DNA from: Ciona intestinalis
Taxonomy: Eukaryota > Chordata > Ascidiacea > Phlebobranchia > Cionidae
Assembly: GCF_000224145.3 (NCBI RefSeq)
Contig: NC_020177.2
Span: 4,014,965 to 4,078,964, forward strand
Length of the DNA: 64,000 bases
Reading direction: 5' to 3'
Below are positions 22,791-34,700 of the stretch, one piece after another. The notes below the pieces were generated by a model. It worked only from the letters and a program-made list of their open reading frames with translations. It made no database searches and had not been told where the DNA came from. The first letter of the stretch is position 1; every line of letters starts with the position of its first letter. Both the position numbers and the translations under genes were made by a program.

Positions 22791-24109
22791 GTTTAACTTT
22801 TCTGTTTTCTTCAATTTTTGACATTGGTACACCTTAACTGGAAACTATAAGCTGAAAGGTTGGCATTTGGCAATGTAAGACCGTTGTAGGGTCTACTCCT
22901 ACAACAATAAAAATGTTTGTATAATTTCAGCGTTCGCTTAAATTGGAATTGCTCATCCAATAAAAAAAAGAGTATATTCTATAGGTGTACTATAGGTGGG
23001 TAGAGAACCATTAGGTAACTATAATTCAATATGAGGGAATGAGCTATCGGCGTTAATGATTGCAAAAAAAAACAGGGGAATGAAAAAACGTTCAATATAC
23101 TGGTGAATATCGCTGTACACAGCCAAAACACTTTCGTTTTAAATTAACAAAATAAAACAAGACGACGGTATTTGTTTATAACCGATATAATTTTCATGGT
23201 ATATGAGCCACAGTTTGTAACTGACTAAACAGTTGCTCTGTCCGATAATTTTTCGTTCCTAACTTAGAAAAACCTGAGAAACTCAGAAAACTCGAAATGT
23301 TTTTCTAATTTTTTTTTACCACTTTAAAGTATATTGAAAAACATATGTGTATGAGATTCTAGCCCTACATTTAATGTTCTAGTTTTGACTGTGTAGCCTA
23401 TTCGTAAACCTTGCCCTCGCAGATTCGGCTTAAAACACTTAGCTAACTCATCTCTATTTCTTACACCCAGTTGTCAAAGTCAACGAAAATCTCACAGCCC
23501 TGGATTCCTTGCTCCCATGAATAAAGCAGAGTAAATCTATACACTTCGACAGACAATGTAACAAAACCATGCCAGCCTTACAGCCGTCATTTGCTCAAAC
23601 AAAGCGTCGGTGGAAATAAATTAATGTTTTACCAGACCGGGCTGGTTTGTTTTTCATACCAAGCCGTGCAAACAAAACGTTTCAACAAGCCATGCGTCAA
23701 AGTTATCCGAAGCTTTGTAAGTGTGTGTAAAGTGACGCACTAAAATGAAAGTAACCTTTCATAACGTTCTGTAATTGGTGAAGTGTATGGCGAAATTATA
23801 ATTAAGAGAAAATAGGTTTATGCTGTTCGTTGTCCAAATGTCACCAACATACTTAAAAATTTATCCTTGCTTTACCTGTACGTAAAAATGCCGTGGAAAT
23901 GTGTATGGGAAAACTAGAATAAAGTATAGTTAACAAAGGTTTCACTAATTAATTTGACATCCGGACACCGCTCGATCTTAGTTCCCCAAATATTTAAGTA
24001 TATAAAACAACGTGTTTTAAATAGTTGTGTATACAATAGATATTCAACTTACCACACATTTTGTCTCGCTGCTATAAACTAGCAACAAGAAACGTACATA
24101 AGAACATTT

Positions 24110-24400
24110 TTAACTTTTAGCATGACACACTTTCACACTAACAAAATTTTGACATTAAGCACGACACACCCTGTCACATGAGAAAAGTCTTAACTTTTTG
24201 CACGTCATACTTTCACCAACGCTTATATATATATATATATAAGCAAAGTGTATATAAGTGTATATATAAGCGTTGCTTTCACAGTAACAAAATCTCAATA
24301 TTTAACACGACACACCCTGTCACACGAGAAATTCTTTACTTTTAGCACGTCATACTTTTACAGTAACAACATTTTAAGAATTTAGTCTCACACGAGGAAA
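24110..24400. repeat. tandem repeat, ~120-130 base unit, over 2 copies
   Basis: The order AACTTTTAGCA(C/T)G, ACACTTTCACA, AACAAAATTTTGA, GCACGACACACCCTGTCACA, GAGAAA recurs at about 24113, 24190 and 24300, shortened at the right. The second unit is interrupted by an AT-rich foldback at 24217-24275. Confidence 0.65.
24217..24275. repeat. AT-rich foldback (CAACGCTTATATATA / TATATATAAGCGTTG)
   Basis: Perfect 15-base inverted arms at 24217-24231 and 24261-24275 around a (TA)n loop. It could be a tiny palindromic insertion or a cruciform-prone site. Confidence 0.7.
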
Positions 24401-24656
24401 TTTTTAACTAGAAAATCATACCACATAGCAACGCTAAAAGTTAAGAATTTGGTCGAAATTGTTGCATATTTGAATATAAATTGTTTTTTTTCTATGATCC
24501 CGCGTGGCCGGGTGAGTTAGTTTGATACGTGCTTACCCATTAGGAGGGTATTTTTTCGGGGACAAGTTTATACTCCACCTAGCGGTTGAGCTTTTAAAGC
24601 TGGTGATGGTCGGTACCCACCGCTATTTATAAACATAGAGTACTACTGGTTAAAGA

Positions 24657-27217
24657 ATGAGTGAATACAGAGAGAGAAAACAGTCTTATACGTCTTCGGA
24701 TGATGACGATTTTGAAAACTTTCTATCTAAAGTTCGGACTCCGAAACCAGCACAAAAGTTTCGGCTGTCAACTGGGAGTTTGAATGATTTTCTCGTAAAC
24801 GAATCGCATGCGACTTCTACATCTGAAAACGAAAGTGATGCCGACGAAGAGTCTGACGGCTCTTCTATACTACAACCGTTATCACAGTTGCCAAATGTCA
24901 AACACTACATACCCCACAATATACAGCACAGGACATTTGTTTCAAATAGAAATTTCTCTTCTGCTAGTGACGTGTCTCCAAAATCAGGAAAGAAGACAAC
25001 AATTGCGAAAAAATCTGGTGCTACTCCACGAAAAACTGTTGTTTTTTCTTCAGACTCTGGTGAAGAGGAGTTTGATACAAAGCCAGCACAAAAGTCAACT
25101 GGCAGTTTGGGTGTTTTTACCGCGAATCAATCGCATGAGACTTCTACACCAAACAACGAAGATAAGGGTAGAGACAACGAGTATGAAACTTTTCATAAAC
25201 CAGAGTCACCATTACAGCTGCCGAATGCAAAACACCACACACCCTGCAGTTTATATAAGACACCTGTTATAAAAAGCGATTTCCCTTCTGCTAGTGTCAA
25301 TGAAGATTTAAATTACAGATCTCCAATAACAAAAACTATGACACCAATTCCAAAGAAATTTGTTGCAACTCCACATAAGTCTGTTGTGTTTTCTTCGGAC
25401 TCTGATGAGGAGAATTTCGGAACTCAACATCCTGTTTTGCATCTTTCTAATAGCAACCATTCTGATGAAGGTAATCATAACGATTGGTAACGTGCATATA
25501 TTATATATATTATATATATAATTTTTTTTCTGCAAAGTTTTTATTTAACTTTCGTTCAAGCTACTAATTTTATATATATATATCTATTAAAAAATGTATT
25601 GCTGGGTAGTTTCAAAGCTAAAATCTAGACACATAGTTGGATTTCTGAACCAAGAGAACATTTTAATACGTATATAACTTTCAAATAACAACATTTCCCT
25701 TTTCTTTTGCAGAACCTCCATCTTATTTACCAACTGTAGGAGCCTTTAAACTTCACAATGTGCCGACACCTGGTAAAAGAGGGATTATATACTCCAGTCG
25801 CACCAACAAAGACAATGTTTTTGAGTCTCCGGCAACTGGAAAAATAATTTCAGGACTGAAAAAAATGACAACTCCCCGGAAAAGCGTAGTTTTTTCATCA
25901 GACTCGGAAGATGATATTTCTGTAGCTCAAAGGCCTGTTGTGCATCGTTCTATAAGGAGCAGTTCAGATGAAAATGACATTATACCTTCTCTTGTTGATA
26001 GAATTAAACTGACGAATCTAGAAGACAGTACACTATGTGGAAAAGAAAACCAACCAAAAAATAATGGTGTTATCGATTTAACTGGCAAGAGTTTTACCCC
26101 TCTTACTTCAAGGATATTAAAACCAAAGCAGCCAGATTCAATTTTGGACCGCAGGCCCCCTTCTCTTGGATCTTACATTACTCCAAAAAGAAAACCTACA
26201 TCTCTCAAAGGTTCTCAGACTGAAAAAGTGTTCAGAACAAAACCAAACTGTAAAGTTGATGGTTGTTTTCTTGCTAGCCTTGATGCTTTGGTTCCACAAA
26301 ATTCAGGGAAACAGTTTCGGCGAAGTGCTGACTCCATGACCAAAAAGCTATTCAAATTGTTCAATACATCAGTGTTTGAAAACCGGTTGCCAGAAGATAT
26401 GGAAGTTAGCTGGTCTAAACGGTTGACCAAAACCGCAGGAATAACAAAATGCAAGCGTACTATAAGAACTGTGAATGGAACAGCTTCAACTACACACCAT
26501 GCTGCTATATCGTTATCTGAAAAAGTAATCGACAGCTCATACAGACTCCGTGATACACTGATCCATGAAATGTGCCATGCAGCTGTGTGGTTGATCAATA
26601 ATGCTAACGAAAGTCATGGCCCATACTGGAAATCATGGGCAGCAGCTGCAAGACGTATACACCCAGAACTTCCATCTATTGATAGATGCCACAATTATGA
26701 TATCGAATACAAATACATCTATGAATGCTCAAGGTATGAAATGTATTAAGTCATAGTTTAATTTCAAAAGTCTAATTAAACATTTTAATTGAATGATTTA
26801 TAATCTGTACGGTATTAGATACTTTTAAGAACAACTTAACATACCAATTATATCTTGGTTCAATTAAAATGAAGTCCAATTAAAATTTTCAATAATATTT
26901 TACAAGATAGGCTACTTTTACGAGCAACAAGCATATCTAACATAATTTAAACCTCCAGGTGCAAAACAACGATTGGCCGACATTCAAAATCTCTTGATAC
27001 AACAAAGAAAGTTTGTGGTCGGTGCCGGGGGCCATTGGTTCTCACGCAACCAAATGGAACACCCCTCAAGTCACAACCCTTGAACCCTTTTGCAAAATTT
27101 GTTAAAGAGAATTACAAATCGACAAAAGTTCGTTTGCAAAGTATTGACGTGGCGTCGTCACACAAGGACGTTATGACATCACTAAGCCAACAATTTAAGT
27201 CTGCTTCTCCTAATTGA
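24657..27217 (+). CDS. GCNA: GCNA/ACRC: SprT-type metalloprotease of DNA-protein crosslink repair
   Basis: Exons 24657-25470, 25713-26733 and 26959-27217 splice in phase to 697 residues. The N-terminal two thirds are acidic, Ser-rich and disordered, built from imperfect ~115-residue repeats that each end in TPxKxVVFSSDSxEE (three clear copies). A canonical SUMO-interacting core, GVIDLTG, follows at about residue 386. The SprT domain (about 470-620) has the zinc/catalytic motif HEMCHAAVW with downstream H in ESHGPYWKSW. A Cys4 zinc ribbon (ECSRC ... KKVCGRC) spans the exon 2-3 junction, and the C-terminus (LNPFAKFVKENYKSTK) resembles the start of an HMG box. This order matches GCNA, which works in germ cells and early embryos with SPRTN-like repair of protein-DNA adducts and depends on SUMO. 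All key residues are present. It is the only plus-strand gene here. Confidence 0.92.
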
Positions 27218-27391
27218 TTTATAATTACAGTGGGGTGTAAAGTTTTCTTATTCAATATATTGACGTTTCCTTTTTCCACCATTTTATTAGGTGATTATTC
27301 AGTAGGTAACTAGGGGCGGAAGTTCCTAAAAAAGTTATAGCTCTATTGACAAATGTACGAAATATTCATAATATACGTTATTGGTTTCGCC

Positions 27392-27542
27392 GTTTATTTG
27401 CACTAATAAAAATACAAATCACGTTTTTTTTGGGGGGTTGTGAAAGATATATTTGAATTTAAACAGAATCAATCCTGAGAAAAGAAAAGTGTGAACTTAC
27501 AGCAGCATTGAATAAGAACACTGTGAACGACACTGTTAGTAA
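27392..27542 (+). repeat. left copy of a ~150-base duplication flanking the minisatellite
   Basis: Shares AAAAATACAAATCACGT, AAACAGAATCAATCCTGAGA, CAGCAGCATTG and CACTGTGAACGACACTGTTA in the same order and orientation with 31446-31599. The two copies bracket the 31-base array. Confidence 0.85.
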
Positions 27543-27624
27543 TTTAGGAGGTTTTAAAATGTTTTTAATATTTTGTAAAATAAGATTAAGCTATTTTGTT
27601 GCAATTCTTTGGACAAATAATACT

Positions 27625-27985
27625 ACAAAAATATACACATTAACCTAATAATATTACTAAAATATATACATTGATCCAATAATATTACTAAAATAGATAC
27701 ATTTACCCCATACTACTACTAAAATACATACATTGACCCAATAATATTACTAAAATACATACATTGACCCAATAATATTACTAAAATACATACATTTACC
27801 CAATAATATTACTAAAATATATACATTTACCCAATAATATCACTAAAATATATACGTTGACCCAATAATTTTACTAAAATATATACATTAACGGAATAAT
27901 ATGACTAAAATATATGCATTGACCCAATACTACTACTAAAATATATACATTGACCCAATATTAGTACTAAAATATATATGTTCAA
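27625..27985 (-). repeat. 31-base minisatellite, block 1
   Basis: About 11-12 units of TACTAAAATATATACATTGA + CCCAATAATAT, period close to 31, with single-base variants. At about 27983 the unit flips to its reverse complement. Confidence 0.95.
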
Positions 27986-28765
27986 TGTATATATTTTAGT
28001 AGTATTATTGGGTCAATGTATATATTTTAGTGATATTATTGGGTCAATGTATATATTTTAGTTATATTATTGGGTCAATGTATATATTTTAGTAATATTA
28101 TTGGGTCAATGTATGTATTTTAGTAGTAGTATGGGGTCAATGTATGCATTTTAGTAATATTATTGGGTAAATGTATGTATTTTAGTAATATTATTGGGTA
28201 AATGTATGTATTTTAGTAGTAGTATGGGGTCAATGTATATATTTTAGTAATATTATTGGGTAAATGTATGTATTTTAGTAATATTATTGGGTCAATGTAT
28301 GTATTTTAGTAATGTTATTGGGTCAATGTATATAATTTAGTAATATTATTGGGTCAATGTATATATTTTAGTAATATTATTGGGTCAATGTATGTATTTT
28401 AGTAGTAGTATGGGGTCAATGTATGTATTTTAGTAATATTATTGGGTAAATGTATGTATTTTAGTAATATTATTGGGTAAATGTATGTATTTTAGTAATA
28501 TTATTGGGTAAATGTATGTATTTTAGTAATATTATTGGGTCAATGTATGTATTTTAGTAATGTTATTGGGTCAATGTATATAATTTAGTAGTATTATTGG
28601 GTCAATGTATATATTTTAGTAGTATTATTGGGTCAATGTATGTATTTCAGTAATATTATTGGGTCAATGTATATATTTTAGTAATATTATTGGGTAAATG
28701 TATGTATTTTAGTAACATTATTGGGTCAACGAATATATATTTTAGTAATATTATTGGGTCAACGT
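27985..28765 (+). repeat. 31-base minisatellite, block 2 (inverted)
   Basis: About 25 units of GGGTCAATGTATATATTTTA + GTAATATTATT, the reverse complement of block 1. Higher-order structure is visible: the variant AGTAGTAGTATGGGGTC recurs several units apart, so groups of units were copied together. The block runs into the assembly gap. Confidence 0.95.
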
Positions 28766-29765
28766 NNNNNNNNNNNNNNNNNNNNNNNNNNNNNNNNNNN
28801 NNNNNNNNNNNNNNNNNNNNNNNNNNNNNNNNNNNNNNNNNNNNNNNNNNNNNNNNNNNNNNNNNNNNNNNNNNNNNNNNNNNNNNNNNNNNNNNNNNNN
28901 NNNNNNNNNNNNNNNNNNNNNNNNNNNNNNNNNNNNNNNNNNNNNNNNNNNNNNNNNNNNNNNNNNNNNNNNNNNNNNNNNNNNNNNNNNNNNNNNNNNN
29001 NNNNNNNNNNNNNNNNNNNNNNNNNNNNNNNNNNNNNNNNNNNNNNNNNNNNNNNNNNNNNNNNNNNNNNNNNNNNNNNNNNNNNNNNNNNNNNNNNNNN
29101 NNNNNNNNNNNNNNNNNNNNNNNNNNNNNNNNNNNNNNNNNNNNNNNNNNNNNNNNNNNNNNNNNNNNNNNNNNNNNNNNNNNNNNNNNNNNNNNNNNNN
29201 NNNNNNNNNNNNNNNNNNNNNNNNNNNNNNNNNNNNNNNNNNNNNNNNNNNNNNNNNNNNNNNNNNNNNNNNNNNNNNNNNNNNNNNNNNNNNNNNNNNN
29301 NNNNNNNNNNNNNNNNNNNNNNNNNNNNNNNNNNNNNNNNNNNNNNNNNNNNNNNNNNNNNNNNNNNNNNNNNNNNNNNNNNNNNNNNNNNNNNNNNNNN
29401 NNNNNNNNNNNNNNNNNNNNNNNNNNNNNNNNNNNNNNNNNNNNNNNNNNNNNNNNNNNNNNNNNNNNNNNNNNNNNNNNNNNNNNNNNNNNNNNNNNNN
29501 NNNNNNNNNNNNNNNNNNNNNNNNNNNNNNNNNNNNNNNNNNNNNNNNNNNNNNNNNNNNNNNNNNNNNNNNNNNNNNNNNNNNNNNNNNNNNNNNNNNN
29601 NNNNNNNNNNNNNNNNNNNNNNNNNNNNNNNNNNNNNNNNNNNNNNNNNNNNNNNNNNNNNNNNNNNNNNNNNNNNNNNNNNNNNNNNNNNNNNNNNNNN
29701 NNNNNNNNNNNNNNNNNNNNNNNNNNNNNNNNNNNNNNNNNNNNNNNNNNNNNNNNNNNNNNNNN
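28766..29765. other. assembly gap, exactly 1000 N
   Basis: The round length implies a placeholder and not a measured size. Both sides are the same minisatellite in opposite orientation, so the orientation switch inside the gap is unproven. Confidence 0.98.
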
Positions 29766-31317
29766 ATACACTGACCCAATAATATTACTAAAATATATAC
29801 ACTGACCCAATAATATTACTAAAATATATACATTGACCCAATAATATCACTAAAATATATACACTGACCCAATAATATCACTAAAATATATACATTGACC
29901 CAATAACATTACTAAAAAACATACATTGACCCAATAATACTACTAAAATATATACATTGACCCAATAATATCACTAAAATATATACACTGACCCAATAAT
30001 ATTACTAAAATATATACATTGACCCAATAATATCACTAAAATATATACATTGACCCAATAATATTACTAAAATATATACATTGACCCAATAATACTACTA
30101 AAATATATACATTGACCCAATAATATCACTAAAATATATACATTGACCAATTAATATCACTAAAATATATACATTGACCAATTAATATTACTAAAATACA
30201 TACATTGACCCAATAATACTACTAAAATATATACATTGACCCAATAATATCACTAAAATATATACACTGACCCAATAATATTACTAAAATATATACATTG
30301 ACCCAATAATATTACTAAAATATATACATTGACCCAATAATATTACTAAAATATATACACTGACCCAATAATATTACTAAAATATATACATTGACCCAAT
30401 AATATCACTAAAATACATACACTGACCCAATAATATTACTAAAATATATACATTGACCCAATAACATTACTAAAAAACATACATTGACCCAATAATACTA
30501 CTAAAATATATACGTTGACCCAATAATATTACTGAAATATATACATTGACCCAATAATATCACTAAAATATATACATTGACCAATAATATCACTAAAATA
30601 TATACATTGACCAATAATATTACTAAAATATATACATTGACCCAATAATACTACTAAAATATATACATTGACCCAATAATATCACTAAAATATATACATT
30701 GACCCAATAATATTACTAAAATATATACACTGACCCAATAATATTACTAAAATATATACATTGACCCAATAATATTACTAAAATATATACACTGACCCAA
30801 TAATATTACTAAATTATATACATTGACCCAATAATATCACTAAAATATATACATTGACCAATTAATATCACTAAAATATATACATTGACCAATTAATATT
30901 ACTAAAATACATACATTGACCCAATAATACTACTAAAATATATACATTGACCCAATAATATCACTAAAATATATACACTGACCCAATAATATTACTAAAA
31001 TATATACACTGACCCAATAATATTACTAAAATATATACATTGACCCAATAATATTACTAAAATATATACATTGACCCAATAATACTACTAAAATATATAC
31101 ACTGACCCAATAATATTACTGAAATATATACATTGACCCAATAATATTACTGAAATATATACATTGACCCAATAATATTACTGAAATACATACATTGACC
31201 GAATAATATCACTAAAATATATACATTGACCCAATAATACGGCAAAAATATATACATTGACCCAATAATATTAATAAAATAAATACATTGACCCAATATT
31301 ACTACTAAAATATATAC
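29766..31317 (-). repeat. 31-base minisatellite, block 3
   Basis: About 50 units in block 1 orientation. Recurrent variants (CACTG for CATTG, TATCACT for TATTACT, ACCAATTAATAT) recur in the same order, for example near 30130-30200 and 30850-30920, which shows multi-unit duplication. It ends about 450 bases from the A20-like stop codon. Confidence 0.95.
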
Positions 31318-31445
31318 AGCTGTTTTTTTTTCTTCAAAATATTCATTATGTACATTATTTTTTTTGCCCTTTTCAATCATTTGAGATTTTTTCTGTCGCT
31401 GCTCTTATCTATGTTTTTAACGACTGTCTTGTTCTACATTTGATT

Positions 31446-31599
31446 ATTGTTTGCACTGATAAACTGATAAAAATACAAATCACGTATTTATGATTTTTAA
31501 AACTTTATTTGAACTTTAAACAGAATCAATCCTGAGAAAAGAAAAATGTGAACTTCCAGCAGCATTGGATAAAAACACTGTGAACGACACTGTTAGTAT
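31446..31599 (+). repeat. right copy of the duplication flanking the minisatellite
   Basis: Direct repeat of 27392-27542 (see there); also in the likely 3' UTR or 3' flank of the A20-like gene, 160 bases from its stop. Confidence 0.85.
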
Positions 31600-31762
31600 C
31601 TAAACAGAACAATTCTGTTAAAAAAACATATCCAGATTATAAAAAAGTAAATAAACTAAAAATACAATAATTCATTTGAATACAAAACTAAAAAAATACA
31701 TATTAATTTATAAAACTGAATAAAATAATGTTGTACATGAGACGGTATAAGTAATTACATTT

Positions 31763-34700
31763 TTACAACTGTTCAGTTTTTTTCTTAAAACATTCTTGAC
31801 ACAATCCTACATCATTACTAATAGCGTCATTACTGCAACCTTCTGTGCAGCAAATGTAATCTTGATTAAAAGTATTTTGGGTCAAGTTTTTAAATTCCAA
31901 GTTTTCACTAATAGCAGCTTCACTGAATGTTGTTTCAGAAATCGAACTTTCATTGAAATGTTTACCATGCTCTTTACATAAACCATTCAAAGTTACAGCA
32001 ATGTACAAACACCCATCTACTCTACATTTATCCTTATGTGTAGATAATTGAACTTCTCTTTGCAGGTCTGTCTCATTTAAAACATTTGCCCAATCCTGCA
32101 GAAAAAGAGAAATCAGCAAAATTATCTTTTAAAACGGACCTTCCGATAAATAGGATTTTTAATATTATTTACAATAGCATCTATCTCTTGTTTTATAGCA
32201 ATGAAGATGTGAAAATTGAACAAAAAATAAAAGACAGTCAATATGGCACGTTGAATGCTAATAATGATTTCAAAACCTTCTAGATATAGCAGTCACAAAT
32301 TATGCATATGTAAATTTTAAAAGGAGTAATTTTGTTGTATATATTATCTTTTTCTTTTAGTAAGTAAAAGAGTAATACTACATTCAGTGTAATTTAGTTT
32401 TCACTTTTTATGGGTATTCACCTGTTCAAAATCATCATGTGTTGAAATCAACATTTCACTTGGAGCATATACATGTAACTGGTATTTTAGGTCTACAAAT
32501 GCAATCTTAAGAACAACCTCATTTAAAGTATGTCGCGATACAATTGTGAACAGTTGACTTTGTTTGATCAACTGCAATTTGGGGCCTTGTTCACCCACAC
32601 AGGAAAGAAGAACACTCACCTACAAATAATTCATCTCATTTTTACTCATTTTTAAAAGAACTTATAGGTATATAGATTAACACATGATATAAAACAGTTC
32701 AGTTTGTCAGAAATAACTGCGGCTGGCTTGGAGGTTTAAAATAAAAATTTAAAATAAAATTTATTTGAATTCAAATTACCCTATAGATTTCTTTCCCTTT
32801 AACCAGAAATTCACCGACAAATTTAAGATCTTTTATTTTCAAACTTTCAGTGATTTTCACTTCAAAAGAACTGCTTGTTATTGTGGAACCAACTGTGTTT
32901 TCTAATTCAAATTTGTTTTCTGGGAAGGACAGTAAAAATAATATTTTTTTATAAAATAATGGATCAGAAATTGGTTTAAGACAAAATAGCAGTCCGGAAA
33001 AAATAATGGAAAAATAAATGGTTTTGTAAGATATAATTCAAAGCACCAACATATATAGTATAGCAGTTTTGAAATCTAAGTTTGTGGAATGTCAATGACA
33101 ACATTCTTTACCACACAGCATGTATACCAAACAGGTTTCATGGACTTACATTCAAGTACATTCAAGAATTCAAGTACATTCAAGAATTCAAGTATATTCA
33201 AAAGTATAAGTACATTCAAGAGTAGCATGTTACAAACTCAGATGTTTGTTACTTTGGTACAACATAATTTACAAAAATTCAAATTACATGAACATTACTT
33301 TAAATAAAATCCAGCCACTACTATTTAAAAAACATGAAAATGTTTTAAAATGAATACAGTAGGTTTAATAATCAATAAAATCAATAATTTCAATACAAAC
33401 CTGGTGTATGAGGAACGACAACTCTTTGCAATCTTTTTCCATCAATTGAAATATCTGTTAGCATATTACCCAGTAAAAATTATTTTAAACATTGCATAAA
33501 AATTTGAGGATTTTGTAAAACATACAATAATGTTTGAATAATAATAGCGCAGTGTAGTTTATCTTACTGTAACAAATTTTTAGAAGGTTTAAAATATTCA
33601 ATTTTTTGTGAAATATAATCGAGTGCAACCCAAAGTTATTTTGTTACGATTTGTTGGCATACTTCTAACCTATTCTATATATTATATATATAGACCCAAT
33701 AATAATACTAAAATATATACATTGACCCAATAGAATAGTCCATTTTATTTCAAGTATCACAACTTTGTGATTATGTTTAAATAATAAAATATTTTCCACA
33801 AAGCAGTAGACTTANNNNNNNNNNNNNNNNNNNNNNNNNNNNNNNNNNNNNNNNNNNNNNNNNNATGCACTGGGACCAAACTCTCATCTTTTACTTCTGA
33901 TACACTAACAGTGGGTGTCGAATTTCTGCAAAAAAATGAAAAAAGATGACATTTTTTGACAGAGTAGCCACACTTTTGCAAGTGTGTTATATCACAACTT
34001 TCAGTTTACTGTTATTCAACATTTCTTTTTCACATAAACACAAATAGTGTTACTGCAGTGGTAGACTTTTAGTTTTTTAATATATGGTTGAGAATTTGGC
34101 AACCCATAAAGGACCACTGGGTTTGAGCAATTACCGCAAGCGTCTTGCCCAAGGACACATACAACCACAATGGTAGCAGCAGCGAGCCTTTAACTCGCAC
34201 ACTTTGAGACGCAACAAATGAAGGTATGTTAATATTACTAAAAACTGTTGCAAACCTCTCTGGAGTTGAAGGTAATTCCTGAGTTTGTAGAGTTTCAACT
34301 TGGTCTCTCCTGTCAATGCTACTGCCAAACTCAATGTCACCAACAAAACTTTTTGTGGTTGGATCTTTAATGTTGTTTATATTTGTTTCAGACATTCTTG
34401 GTGGACAATGATCAGTGACTGTGTCACAGTTATACCTATCTGGATGTGACAAAGGTTTATCTGGCACAGTTTCTTCAGAAATACTTTCGGTACGTTTTGA
34501 ATAATATGCAGAATCTAAAATTTTGTCCGTGTTTTTCTTGACTTCAAATTGTACGTTATCGATTGAAGACAAAGATTCTCCTAAACGTTTTGAACGCTTA
34601 GGGGAAGTTTCTTCATCGCTTTCTGGCTGCAACAGTATAAATAATTTACAATTCTTTTTATTATGCATGCCTAGGTAAGTAGGAGGGGTTTTAGAAATAC

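Larger units (their letters stand above)
22269..24656. other. divergent intergenic region, MACPF gene to GCNA
   Basis: About 2.4 kb between two divergently transcribed genes, so it holds both promoters. It contains a TAGGGTGGGG element (22586-22790) and a tandemly repeated region with a foldback (24110-24400). No coding exon with recognisable features was found. Confidence 0.5.

Noticed and set aside
28656-29810. Long open frames of more than 340 codons on both strands
   Set aside because: They consist almost entirely of the N gap plus minisatellite units; no protein is implied.
27625-31317. CRISPR-like array (short regular repeats)
   Set aside because: Units abut directly with no unique spacers, orientation changes, and the genome is eukaryotic; it is a minisatellite.
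31147-31380. 77-codon frame with repeated YIFxxIIGSMYIF pattern
   Set aside because: It is the 31-base minisatellite translated; the repetition follows from the DNA period.
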